DNA of 47,329 nucleotides, from the NCBI GenBank assembly GCA_021295955.1, contig JAGWBJ010000004.1, forward strand, positions 127,189-174,517, given 5' to 3'. The DNA is from Dehalococcoidia bacterium (lineage in GTDB: Bacteria > Chloroflexota > Dehalococcoidia > Lucifugimonadales > JAGWBF01). This document shows positions 1-7,160 of this stretch, one piece after another; the first letter of the stretch is position 1, and every line of letters starts with the position of its first letter. The notes below the pieces were generated by a model. The model was not told the origin of the DNA and made no database searches. It worked only from the letters and a program-made list of their open reading frames with translations. Position numbers and translations under genes: made by a program.

Positions 1-91
1 GGTGGGAGCAGCGGTGCCCGGTGTGGGGGACGTGGTGGGAGTATCGGAGCCCGGTGTGGGGGACGTGGTGGGAGTAACGGAGCCCGGTGTG
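1..91 (-). repeat. 33-bp tandem repeat encoding a Thr/Pro linker
   Basis: Two full 33-bp units (16-48 and 49-81) are identical except at one base (tatc against taac). They are flanked by a partial unit at 82-91 and a degenerate partial unit at 1-15. Each unit encodes 11 residues of the lipoprotein linker in frame, so unit gain or loss would change linker length without a frameshift. The array may continue beyond the left edge. Confidence 0.8.
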
Positions 92-219
92 ACTACAGGG
101 GAACTTGCTGGTTGACTCTCCCCAACCGGTTGGCACGCCATTGTGGCCTGGGTCGATATGAGCAGCAGTGTCACCACCGCCGATACCCAACCCGACCGCC
201 CAACTCCCACTCTCTTCAC
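1..219 (-). CDS. Secreted lipoprotein with Thr/Pro repeat linker (N-terminal part)
   Basis: The frame starts with GTG at 219 and stays open for 73 codons to the left edge, so the C-terminus is missing. The first 30 residues form a lipoprotein signal: a basic start (MKRVGVGRSG), a hydrophobic stretch (VSAVVTLLLIS) and a lipobox-like TMAC with Cys at residue 29. The mature part is a low-complexity linker built from an 11-residue unit such as TPGSDTPTTSP. The GTG overlaps the TGA of the upstream metalloprotease gene (GTGA), so the two are probably translated together. The functional domain lies outside the window and its role cannot be given. The lipoprotein call is firm; the function is unknown. 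Confidence 0.65.
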   Translation of the reverse strand, partial: MKRVGVGRSGWVSAVVTLLLISTQATMACQPVGESQPASSPVVTPGSVTPTTSPTPGSDTPTTSPTPGTAAPT

Positions 220-988
220 TCCATTTCCTGATATGTTTGGTATAAGGCGTAGATGGCCATTGCGTCGAGGGCGTGAGGGGAGCAAGAGTAAGGCAGTCCA
301 CCGCTCATGGTAGAGTCCTCAACCGTCGGATGATGTCGGTCTGCCTCTTTACCCACAGGATACTGCCTTTCAGGACCGTATGTGATCCCCAGGGCATGAC
401 CAACCTCATGCACTAAGTATGAGTACTTCACCTCCGTGCTCAAGCATGTGTTAAACGGAATCTCGCCTTCGCTGGCGGTGGTGTCGGTACTCCAGTCCAG
501 GGTGGCTGTGCCTGCGAGTGAGTCCTTCGAGGCCAGTAGCGCTTCGCAGTCGTGGACCAGGGGGCGGTTGACGCTCGGGTCCTCTACGGCGGTACCGTTG
601 GCGCATCTGTATCAGCATTGGTCGCGCTGCCTCCTTTGCCCGCCGGGCTCGAAGTGATGTCAATCATGCTGATGCTTCGCGGACCACAGTCGCTGTCCCC
701 ACAGGGAGGTGTGACAACCACGGGATCCGATGTTTCATCCTCCGACACGTCTAGACCAGTGCTGGGAGCCACCACCATCGGCTCACTGGAATCCGTATCC
801 TGTACGCCTCCCTGGCCGTCGACATCCGGACCAGCCGCATGGGTCGTTCGGGTATCATCGGGCTGGTGCTGTATTGTACCGGCGTCTGGACTCTGAGGTG
901 CGGAAGCACCCGTGCAGCCGATGACGACCAGTATCGCCATAGTGGCTACCACCATCGTCAAACAGGCTATCTTCATCACCGATGTCAT
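216..988 (-). pseudogene. Frameshifted metzincin-type zinc metalloprotease lipoprotein
   Basis: Two frames make one protein. The 5' frame (988 to 584) has a lipoprotein signal ending VVIGC and a Ser/Thr/Asp-rich linker, then stops at 584-586. The next frame is open from 611 to 216. It begins YRCANGTAVEDPS, continues with HDCEALLASKDSLAG, the short domain seen in many Chloroflexi secreted proteins, and ends in a peptidase part. That part has the zinc motif HEVGHALG, a later His pair (HHP) that may supply the third ligand, and a Met-turn-like DSTM. The switch falls between 584 and 611 and needs one extra base. No slippery heptamer is visible, so a real indel or an assembly error is likelier than programmed frameshifting. 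The start is ATG 988 or ATG 976. The canonical third His of HExxHxxGxxH is a Tyr here. Confidence 0.65.
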
Positions 989-1047
989 GACTATGCGACT
1001 GTGTCCCGCGTATACCTGAAGGACTCCTCCGACGTTTGTCTACCGAG

Positions 1048-2355
1048 CTATCTGTCCCATGGTGCCATTATCTGGACCGTGGCGCCGTCATTCACGGATA
1101 CGAGATTGCCATCCTCGTCACTCTTCACCAGCACGCGGAGGTCCGAGCCGTCCGGCGCCACTGTGGAGAGGATATCGGTGGCGTTCCAATCTAGGTGGGC
1201 CATGGCGATCCGGGAACCATCGGGAGACCAGGATGCGTCGAACCCTCCTCCAAATCTAGGAATGTCAGAGCCCGGCGCTCTAATTGTACGGATGTCAGAG
1301 CCGTCTGCCTTGATGACGTGCACAGCCTTGGTGCCCTCCAGTGGAAACAGCAGTGAGCTACCGTCAGGGGACCATGACAAATCGGCATTCGACTTAGGTG
1401 AGGACACGGCCTCGTCGGTCATCGTGCGTAGACCAGACCCATCGGGATCGATGGTATACAACTTGGTACCATCGTCGCGGCTCCAATGCGCGAAGGCGAG
1501 GCCCTTCCCGTCAGGAGACCACGCTGGTGAACCCATTATCGCGTCTGTTTGTCTATTCATTCCCGCGAACATCCTTGTCAATCCCGAACCATCCGCATTT
1601 ATCGTGTATAGAACGTGCCGATATCTGTTGCCCTCACGTAGAGATTCCGTTTCTGTGAGCACAAAAGCCAACTTCCTACCGTCCGGAGACCAGACTGGAC
1701 CAGCATCATTCCTCTGGTATATCAACGGGTCTTCAGGTGACACTCCACCCCTACGGAAATCCATGACCGCGATCACATCAGAGCCATCCGAGGCCATGGT
1801 GTAGATGCCCGAGGACAGGTCAGAGTCAGGATATCCATCCCTCACGAAGGCGATTCGCGTGCCGTCGGGTGACCATGCCGGCGAGGTGTCTATCAGACTG
1901 TTCTCAGTGAGCCTAAGACTGTGGGAGCCGTCCAAGGCAGAGGTCTCCAACTCGAAGTTGCGACTATACCGACGTTCCCGCTTATGTCTCGTCGTCGTGT
2001 AGACGATGCTGGAACCATCTGGTGATATGTCAGGAGAGTAGTCATAGTCGTACGGTCCGTAGGCCCTGGAGAACCTTTGCAAATTGGTGCCATCGGACCT
2101 GACAACATAGGTGGATGCTTCAAATGACATCAGGATATGTCCTCCATCTAGCGTCCACTGAGGCGCGAATTGAGGGTTCACCACATGACCAACCGCGCCC
2201 CAGAGCTCGCCGGTTGGATCATATGAGCGTGGACCCAATATGCAGTCCGTTTGGGATAGCACCAATCCAAAGATCACCAGACTGACCATCAACAAAAAGG
2301 ACAATGAAAAGAACAATGTCGACAGTGCGAACACTGAAATCTCGAGCAGTTTCAT
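1048..2355 (-). CDS. TolB-like WD40/PD40 beta-propeller membrane protein
   Basis: This 435-residue protein has one long hydrophobic segment near the N-terminus (about residues 7-33), which is a signal anchor or signal peptide. After it come at least six PD40-type blades with the core WSPDG or SPDG (WSPDGTRIAFVRDG, WSPDGRKLAFV, WSPDGKGLAFAHW, WSPDGSSLLF, WSPDGSRIAMAHLD). Most alternate with a short ASDGSD or NADGSG turn. This matches the extracytoplasmic TolB-like propeller family, which mostly mediates protein contacts; no enzyme is evident. It lies between the Ig-like fragment (28 nt upstream) and the metalloprotease (59 nt downstream), all in one direction, which suggests a small envelope locus. 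Base composition is more AT-rich than the core genes to the right. Confidence 0.8.
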   Translation of the reverse strand: MKLLEISVFALSTLFFSLSFLLMVSLVIFGLVLSQTDCILGPRSYDPTGELWGAVGHVVNPQFAPQWTLDGGHILMSFEASTYVVRSDGTNLQRFSRAYGPYDYDYSPDISPDGSSIVYTTTRHKRERRYSRNFELETSALDGSHSLRLTENSLIDTSPAWSPDGTRIAFVRDGYPDSDLSSGIYTMASDGSDVIAVMDFRRGGVSPEDPLIYQRNDAGPVWSPDGRKLAFVLTETESLREGNRYRHVLYTINADGSGLTRMFAGMNRQTDAIMGSPAWSPDGKGLAFAHWSRDDGTKLYTIDPDGSGLRTMTDEAVSSPKSNADLSWSPDGSSLLFPLEGTKAVHVIKADGSDIRTIRAPGSDIPRFGGGFDASWSPDGSRIAMAHLDWNATDILSTVAPDGSDLRVLVKSDEDGNLVSVNDGATVQIMAPWDR

Positions 2356-2383
2356 CGGACTGCCAGGCTCTTTCCCATTCCCG

Positions 2384-2729
2384 TCACGTGGGGTCCACCG
2401 TGATCACGAACTCATCTCGTGCTTCGGCTCCGTTCTCATCGGTGACCACAACCTGGGCGGTGCACTCAGTCGTACTATCTACGTCTTCGGGAGGGGTTAC
2501 GTAGACCCAGTACAGCGTGGTATCGTCGAAAGCCAGGTTTCCCGATGGACTCGACCACTCGAAGTCGTATGGAGGCGATCCTCCGAACGCCAACGCCTCC
2601 AGGTACACGTACGACAACGTCAGTCCAGGCGGTCGCGGAGTCGCACGATTCGCCCTCTAGGGCGAAGTGCTGGCTGTACTTCATCTTCACTTCGACATCG
2701 GAGGGGACGACCTCGTAGTCCCACCGGGT
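2384..2729 (-). pseudogene. 5'-truncated, frameshifted Ig/PKD-like domain fragment
   Basis: The segment has no start codon. Immediately after a TGA at 2730-2732, one frame reads WDYEVVPSDVEVKMKYSQHF and on to GESCDSA. The sense then moves to the next frame near 2640, which reads TPRPPGLTLSYVYLEALAF, then GGSPPYDFEWSSP, and ends ARDEFVITVDPT at 2384. The second half has the strand pattern of an Ig-like or PKD fold (PYDFEW, AQVVVTDENG). It is best read as the 3' remnant of an extracellular protein whose 5' part was lost at the junction with the SDR gene. A TTG at 2617 could in principle start a 77-residue product, so expression is not excluded. Confidence 0.5.
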
Positions 2730-2745
2730 TCACGAGCTCACGAGC

Positions 2746-3543
2746 TTATGTGGTCAGGAACAGACCCGACGCCATGCCCCCATCGACGGACAGGGCGTGG
2801 CCCGTCACGAAAGAGGACGCGTCGGAGCAGAGCCAGACGACGGCCGCGGCGATCTCCTCGGGGGCGCCCATGCGCCCCAGCGGCTGGTTCGAGGCGATCC
2901 TGGCTTCCATGCCTGGGTCGTGGCCGGTGATGTCGTCGATCATGGGGGTGCGGGTCGAGCCCGGGCACACGGCGTTGATCCTCACGCCTGAGGCGGCGTA
3001 CTCCAGGGCCGCGGACTTGGTCAGGCCGATGACGCCGTGCTTGCTGGCGACATACACCGCCTGCCCTTCTATGCCCACCAGCCCGGCCGCCGACGAGGTG
3101 TTGACGATGGAGCCGCCCCCGGCTTCCAGCATCCGCGGGACCTCGTACTTCATGCATAGCCATACGCCCTTGAGGTTGACCGACAGGGTGCGGTCGAAGA
3201 CCTCCTCGGTGCAGTCGGCCGACAACGTGTTGGCGCCCCGTTGGACCTCGAGCTGGACGCCCGCGTTGTTGAAGGCGCAGTCCAACCGCCCGTAGGCGTC
3301 CACCGCCCGGGAAACCATCGCCTCGACCTGGGCGGCGCTGGTCACGTCGGTCCGGACGAATAGGGACTCGCCGCCCCGCTCCCGGACCATTGCCGCGGTC
3401 TCCTCGCCCCCGTCCGCGGCCACGTCCGCGACGACTACTCTCGCTCCTTCGGCGGCCAGCGCGAGGGAGGCCGCCCGGCCTATTCCAGAGCCTCCGCCGG
3501 TAACCAGTGCGACCCTGCCGTCCAGCGCTCCGTCCAACTCCAC
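2746..3543 (-). CDS. SDR family NAD(P)-dependent oxidoreductase
   Basis: A complete classical short-chain dehydrogenase of 265 residues. Visible motifs are the nucleotide-binding TGGGSGIG (15-22), NNAG (92-95), Asn123, catalytic Ser151, and Tyr164 with Lys168 in YVASK, followed by CPGSTRTP (193-200). Asp40 at the end of beta-2 favours NAD(H) over NADP(H). The SDVDGG-like C-terminus (LSVDGG) is typical of FabG-like enzymes, but the substrate cannot be told from sequence. The start is GTG at 3543, or TTG at 3537, which is better spaced from the GGGAGG upstream. It is separated from the trp operon by a repeat-rich gap and is probably transcribed separately. Confidence 0.9.
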   Translation of the reverse strand: MELDGALDGRVALVTGGGSGIGRAASLALAAEGARVVVADVAADGGEETAAMVRERGGESLFVRTDVTSAAQVEAMVSRAVDAYGRLDCAFNNAGVQLEVQRGANTLSADCTEEVFDRTLSVNLKGVWLCMKYEVPRMLEAGGGSIVNTSSAAGLVGIEGQAVYVASKHGVIGLTKSAALEYAASGVRINAVCPGSTRTPMIDDITGHDPGMEARIASNQPLGRMGAPEEIAAAVVWLCSDASSFVTGHALSVDGGMASGLFLTT

Positions 3544-3660
3544 CTCCCGGACCCCTAGCCTGACATGTGGGGGAGAATGGTCTCTGGCAGAGAAGATAGC
3601 ATAGGGCCCGTCCTCAGTCCAGGGAGTCCGGCTTCCCGGTGCCGGGGCCTACGCATAACC

Positions 3661-3695
3661 GTCTTACCCGCGAAAGGAGGCCTTTGCGTAACTCC
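3661..3695 (+). repeat. Dispersed 35-bp repeat, copy 1
   Basis: This 35-bp segment (GTCTTACCCGCGAAAGGAGG, then CCTTTGCGTAACTCC) matches 30 of 35 positions of the reverse complement of 43592-43626. Both copies are intergenic and lie next to palindromic repeats, so they look like parts of one dispersed element family. Confidence 0.65.
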
Positions 3696-3754
3696 AGGTG
3701 TGGGCCTATTTGCGAGGCGCTACTGGATACGCTCGTGCCTAAGGCCCCGGAATT

Positions 3755-3811
3755 GGATACCCGCTTTCGCGGGTATGACGGTTGTCCAAGAGTCTCCGAA
3801 AGCGGGTATCC
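3755..3811. repeat. Inverted pair of palindromic GGATACCCGC-type repeats
   Basis: GGATACCCGCTTTCG at 3755-3769 is the exact reverse complement of 3797-3811, and the left arm is itself a small hairpin (ACCCGCtttcGCGGGT). It follows the pattern of the palindromes near 15750 and 43280 (...CCCGC..GCGGG...ATGACGG). With the 35-bp repeat it fills most of the 292-bp gap 3544-3835 between the SDR gene and the trp operon end; no gene was seen there. It may help end trp transcription or stabilise its 3' end, but has no U-tract. Confidence 0.7.
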
Positions 3812-3835
3812 GTCCGGCCTCCCCGGTGCCGGGAG

Positions 3836-4201
3836 CTACCCCTGGGGCTGTTGGAGGAGCTGGAGGACGTTGCCGTCGGGGTCCAGGAAGGTGGCCACCC
3901 ATCCACCCCAATGCTCCTGCTCCGGCTCGCGGATGAACCGGACACCCAGCCGGCCGAGTCTGCGGCGCTCCCGGTGGATGTCCCGGACCCCCAGGTGCAC
4001 CATGATCCGGTAGGGGTCCCGGGACTGGCCCTGGACGCCGTTGTGAAGGCCAAGGTTCAGCCTCACGCCCCCGAAGTCGAAGTTGGCGAAGTCGCCGTGG
4101 TGGCTGCGGAGCGGCAGGCCCAGCGTGTCCCGGTAGAACGCCACAAGGCGCTCCAGCTCCTCGGTCCACAGGGTGACTCCCACCAGCCCTTCGATCAACA
4201 C
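3836..4201 (-). CDS. VOC family protein (glyoxalase/dioxygenase fold)
   Basis: A single vicinal-oxygen-chelate module of 121 residues. It opens with the typical GVTLWTEELERLVAFYRDTL, where a beta strand leads to the helix with FYRDTLGL, and ends with FLDPDGNVLQLLQ, the usual second betaalphabetabetabeta signature. A His (MVHLGV) and a Glu (REPEQEHW) sit where the family places metal ligands, but the exact chemistry is not readable. The start is GTG at 4201 with AAGGA 5 nt upstream. It follows trpC by 33 nt on the same strand and is probably the last gene of the trp transcript, though nothing ties it to tryptophan synthesis. Confidence 0.8.
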   Translation of the reverse strand: MLIEGLVGVTLWTEELERLVAFYRDTLGLPLRSHHGDFANFDFGGVRLNLGLHNGVQGQSRDPYRIMVHLGVRDIHRERRRLGRLGVRFIREPEQEHWGGWVATFLDPDGNVLQLLQQPQG

Positions 4202-4234
4202 GCCCGTCCTTTACATAACGTTGCCGTAGGGGGA

Positions 4235-5020
4235 CTAGGGACCGGCCAGCTCCCTGACCCTGGCCCCCACGTCGGCGGCCGTCACTATGGCCTCGCCGAC
4301 CAGGGCGGCGTGTACGCCCAGACGCCGGAGGGCCCGCATGTGGTCGGGCTGGCTGATCCCGCTCTCGCTGACCACCACCCTGCCCCTGGGCACGCGGGGG
4401 GCGAGCTCCTCCGTCACCGAAAGGCTGGTGTGGAAGGTGCGCAGGTCCCGGTTGTTGATGCCGATTATCTCCGCGCCGGCCTCCAGCGCCGTCTCCAGTT
4501 CGTCGGGAGCGTGCACCTCCACCAGGCACTGCATCCAGAACCGCCGGGCCAGGGCCAGCAGGTGCTTCAGATCAGCGGGGGACAGAATGGATACTATCAG
4601 CAGGATGGCGTCGGCGCCGTGGGCCCTGGCTTCGTACACCTGGTAGGGGTCGAAGGTGAAGTCCTTGCGCAGCACCGGCGCGCCCGAGGGCGCCAGGGAC
4701 GCCTTCACCGCCGCCAGGTCCTCCAGGGTCCCCTGGAACCTGGGGTCCGTCAGGACGGAGACCGCCGCGGCGCCGTTGTCGACGTAGGTCGTCGCCAAAC
4801 GGACGGGGTCGAAGTCCGGCGCGAGGAGGCCCCGGGAGGGGGAGGCCTTCTTCACCTCGGCTATCAGTCGGACCCTATCCCCCAGCAGCGCACCCGATAA
4901 GTTCAACGCCGGGGGCTGGGAGGCTATGCGCTCCTCCAGGGCCTCCAACGGCTCCCGCCCCTTGCTCTCTTCCACCTCGCGCCGCTTGGAGGCTACTATC
5001 TCGTCCAGTATGGTGGCCAT
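4235..5020 (-). CDS. trpC: Indole-3-glycerol phosphate synthase
   Basis: TrpC closes the ring of CdRP to indole-3-glycerol phosphate in tryptophan synthesis. The 261-residue TIM barrel has the family's residues in order: Glu55 and Lys57 in IAEVKKASPSRG (53-64), Lys119 in LRKDF, Glu168, Asn190 and Arg191 in INNRDLRTF, and Glu219-Ser220 in SESGI. Length matches free-standing TrpC, with no fused TrpF. It lies 48 nt after trpD. TrpF, TrpB and TrpA are not in this window and must be encoded elsewhere. Confidence 0.96.
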   Translation of the reverse strand: MATILDEIVASKRREVEESKGREPLEALEERIASQPPALNLSGALLGDRVRLIAEVKKASPSRGLLAPDFDPVRLATTYVDNGAAAVSVLTDPRFQGTLEDLAAVKASLAPSGAPVLRKDFTFDPYQVYEARAHGADAILLIVSILSPADLKHLLALARRFWMQCLVEVHAPDELETALEAGAEIIGINNRDLRTFHTSLSVTEELAPRVPRGRVVVSESGISQPDHMRALRRLGVHAALVGEAIVTAADVGARVRELAGP

Positions 5021-5068
5021 TTTACGGTAGGGTTGCCTCGCCCACGTCGACCGTCCAGGCCATGGGTC

Positions 5069-6082
5069 TCACGCCAGCCGCCGGCTCAGCTCCACAAGCC
5101 CGTCGACCTTGCGCAGGGCCTCGCCGCCGTCGATGGTCCTTTGGGCCAGGTCCACCCCCTCCTTCAGGCTGCCCGCCGCGCCTCCCACCATCAGGGCCGC
5201 GGCGGCGTTAGCTACGACCACGTCCCTGATGGGTCCCGCCTCTCCCTGGAACGTGCGGCGCAGGGTGGCCGCGTTCTCCTCCTTGGCGCCCCCCGAGATC
5301 TGGTCGATGGTCACCCGGGGCAGTCCCAGGTCATCGGCCGAGAAGGAGTAAGACCGGACCGAGCCGCCCTTTAGCTCCCACGCCCGGTTGGCGGCGCCCA
5401 GGGAGACTTCGTCCAGGCCGTCGTCCCCGTGGACCACCAGTGCGCCCAGGCATCCCATGAGGGCCAGGACGCGGGCCACCTTCTCGCCTAGGTTCGGCTC
5501 CGCGACGCCGATGAGCTGTCTCTGGGCCCGGGCCGGGTTGGTCAGCGGCCCCAGGATGTTGAAGGCGGTCCGTATCCCGATCTCCCGCCGCACCGGCGCG
5601 GCATGGCGCATCGCCGGATGGAAGGTGGGGGCGAACATGAACCCGATGCCCACCTCCAGTATGCAGCGCCTCACCCCCGCGGGGTCCAGGTCTACCTTTA
5701 CACCCAGCGCTTCCAGCACGTCGGCGCTGCCGCATATGCCCGAGGCCGCCCGGTTCCCGTGCTTGGCCACCCGGAGACCGGCCCCGGCGGCGACGAAGGC
5801 TGCGGCAGTGGAGACGTTGAAGGTGCCCTTTCCGTCTCCCCCGGTGCCGCACGTGTCCACCAGGGGGCCCTCCACGTCCAGGGGAAGGGCCTTGTCCCGC
5901 ATGACCGTGGCCATGCCGGCGATCTCCTCCGGCGTCTCTCCCCTGATCCGGAGGGCCGTGACGAAGGCCGAGATCTGGGCCGGGGTCGCCTCCCCATCCA
6001 TGATCTCCCGCATGGCGGCGGCGGACTCCTCCATGCTGAGGGAGGCGCCTGAAACGACGGTCTCTATCGCTTCTCTAATCAA
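5069..6082 (-). CDS. trpD: Anthranilate phosphoribosyltransferase
   Basis: TrpD transfers phosphoribose from PRPP to anthranilate. The 337-residue protein shows the PRPP loop GTGGD (79-83), NVST (89-92), KHGNR (107-111) and GSAD (118-121), with the expected N-terminal helical domain. The usual Ser after KHGNR is replaced (KHGNRAASGICGSAD), a mild variation. The start is TTG at 6082 and no strong ribosome-binding site was seen, so the start is less certain than the product. It lies 49 nt after trpG and is not fused to it, unlike the trpG-D fusions of enterobacteria. Confidence 0.95.
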   Translation of the reverse strand: MIREAIETVVSGASLSMEESAAAMREIMDGEATPAQISAFVTALRIRGETPEEIAGMATVMRDKALPLDVEGPLVDTCGTGGDGKGTFNVSTAAAFVAAGAGLRVAKHGNRAASGICGSADVLEALGVKVDLDPAGVRRCILEVGIGFMFAPTFHPAMRHAAPVRREIGIRTAFNILGPLTNPARAQRQLIGVAEPNLGEKVARVLALMGCLGALVVHGDDGLDEVSLGAANRAWELKGGSVRSYSFSADDLGLPRVTIDQISGGAKEENAATLRRTFQGEAGPIRDVVVANAAAALMVGGAAGSLKEGVDLAQRTIDGGEALRKVDGLVELSRRLA

Positions 6083-6131
6083 CGGTCGGCCCGACTCATT
6101 CTAGCATGTAGCCTGGGGAGGATGGCCGCCC

Positions 6132-6710
6132 TCATGGGCCGCGCTCCACCCTGTCCAGATAGTTGCGGAGCAGGTCCTTCCCGACGGCCGTCATGATGGA
6201 CTCGGGGTGGAACTGGACCCCCTCGACGGGGTGCTCCTTGTGCCGCAGGCCCATGATGGTCCCGTTGTCCGTCCAGGCGCTGACCTCCAGGGAGTCGGGC
6301 AGGCTGTCGGGATAGACGGCCAAGGAGTGGTAGCGGATGGCCTCGAAGGGGTTGGGCAGGCCGTGGAACACCCCGCGCCCGTCATGATGGATCATGGACG
6401 TCTTGCCGTGCATGATCTCTCCGGCGCGGCCCACCTCACCCCCGTAGGCCTGTCCCACGCACTGGTGGCCCAGGCAGACTCCCAGGGTGGGTATGCTGGG
6501 CCCGTACCTGAGGATTACGTCCTTGGAGATGCCCGCCTCGATGGGGGTGCACGGCCCCGGGGAGACGACGATCCCCGCCGGGGACATGGCCTCCACCTCC
6601 TCCGACGTGATCTTGTCGTTGCGCTTCACCGTGACTTCGGCTCCCAGCTCGCACAGGTACTGGTACAGGTTGTAGGTGAAGCTGTCGTAGTTGTCGATGA
6701 GCAGTATCAC
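6132..6710 (-). CDS. trpG: Anthranilate synthase component II (glutamine amidotransferase)
   Basis: This is the amidotransferase subunit that feeds ammonia from glutamine to TrpE. The class I triad is visible: Cys79 in GVCLGHQ, and His168 and Glu170 in FHPES. The oxyanion-side motif is PGPCTP (51-56). At 192 residues it is the usual length for a separate TrpG. The start is GTG at 6710, which shares its first base with the TAG of the upstream VOC gene (TAGTG), so it depends on translational coupling through that gene. It could also serve as PabA in folate synthesis, as in Bacillus, but the operon points to tryptophan. Confidence 0.95.
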   Translation of the reverse strand: MILLIDNYDSFTYNLYQYLCELGAEVTVKRNDKITSEEVEAMSPAGIVVSPGPCTPIEAGISKDVILRYGPSIPTLGVCLGHQCVGQAYGGEVGRAGEIMHGKTSMIHHDGRGVFHGLPNPFEAIRYHSLAVYPDSLPDSLEVSAWTDNGTIMGLRHKEHPVEGVQFHPESIMTAVGKDLLRNYLDRVERGP

Positions 6711-7147
6711 TAGAACAGCTCCACGAACTCCAGCCAGTTTCCGTCCGGGTCCTGGGCGTAGGCCGCCTTGCGCATCACCTTGCCGTTCTCCACCAACGTG
6801 GCGGGAGGTCCGATGAACCGCAGGCCCCTGCCGGACATAGCGGCGTGGTACTCCTCCATGTTCTCCACGAAGAAGGCCAGGTGGGAGGCGCCAAGGTCGT
6901 TGCGTTCGAACTTCGCCTGAGCGCCCTCTGGCACTATGTACTGCACCAGCTCCAGGTGGTGGCCGTTCTCCATGTTCAGGAAGGCGATCCTCAGGTGGGC
7001 ATTCTTGAACCCCACCACCCTCTCGGCGAACTCGCCCGTGCGCTCCGAGCTGAACTCATGATTCAGGCCCATGACGTCCCGGTAGAAGGCCACGGACGTC
7101 TCCAGGTCCTTTACCACGAACCCCGTGTGAAAGAAAGACTTCAGCAA
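6710..7147 (-). CDS. VOC family protein inserted between trpE and trpG
   Basis: A 145-residue glyoxalase I/methylmalonyl-CoA-epimerase-like protein with two betaalphabetabetabeta modules. The four expected metal ligands are visible at His7 (FFHTGFVV), Glu66 (HHLELVQ), His89 (ASHLAFFV) and Glu140 (NWLEFVE), so it is probably an active metalloenzyme. FYRDVMGL (21-28) and DPDGNWLEF (133-141) are family signatures. It starts 13 nt after trpE ends and its TAG overlaps the GTG of trpG. It is therefore embedded in the operon and likely made with the anthranilate synthase subunits. Its substrate is unknown. Confidence 0.85.
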   Translation of the reverse strand: MLKSFFHTGFVVKDLETSVAFYRDVMGLNHEFSSERTGEFAERVVGFKNAHLRIAFLNMENGHHLELVQYIVPEGAQAKFERNDLGASHLAFFVENMEEYHAAMSGRGLRFIGPPATLVENGKVMRKAAYAQDPDGNWLEFVELF

Positions 7148-7160
7148 CTCCCCGTACCTC

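Noticed and set aside
584..611. Programmed -1 frameshift in the metzincin gene
   Set aside because: No X-XXY-YYZ slippery heptamer or downstream pseudoknot was seen in the overlap window, so an indel or assembly error is simpler.
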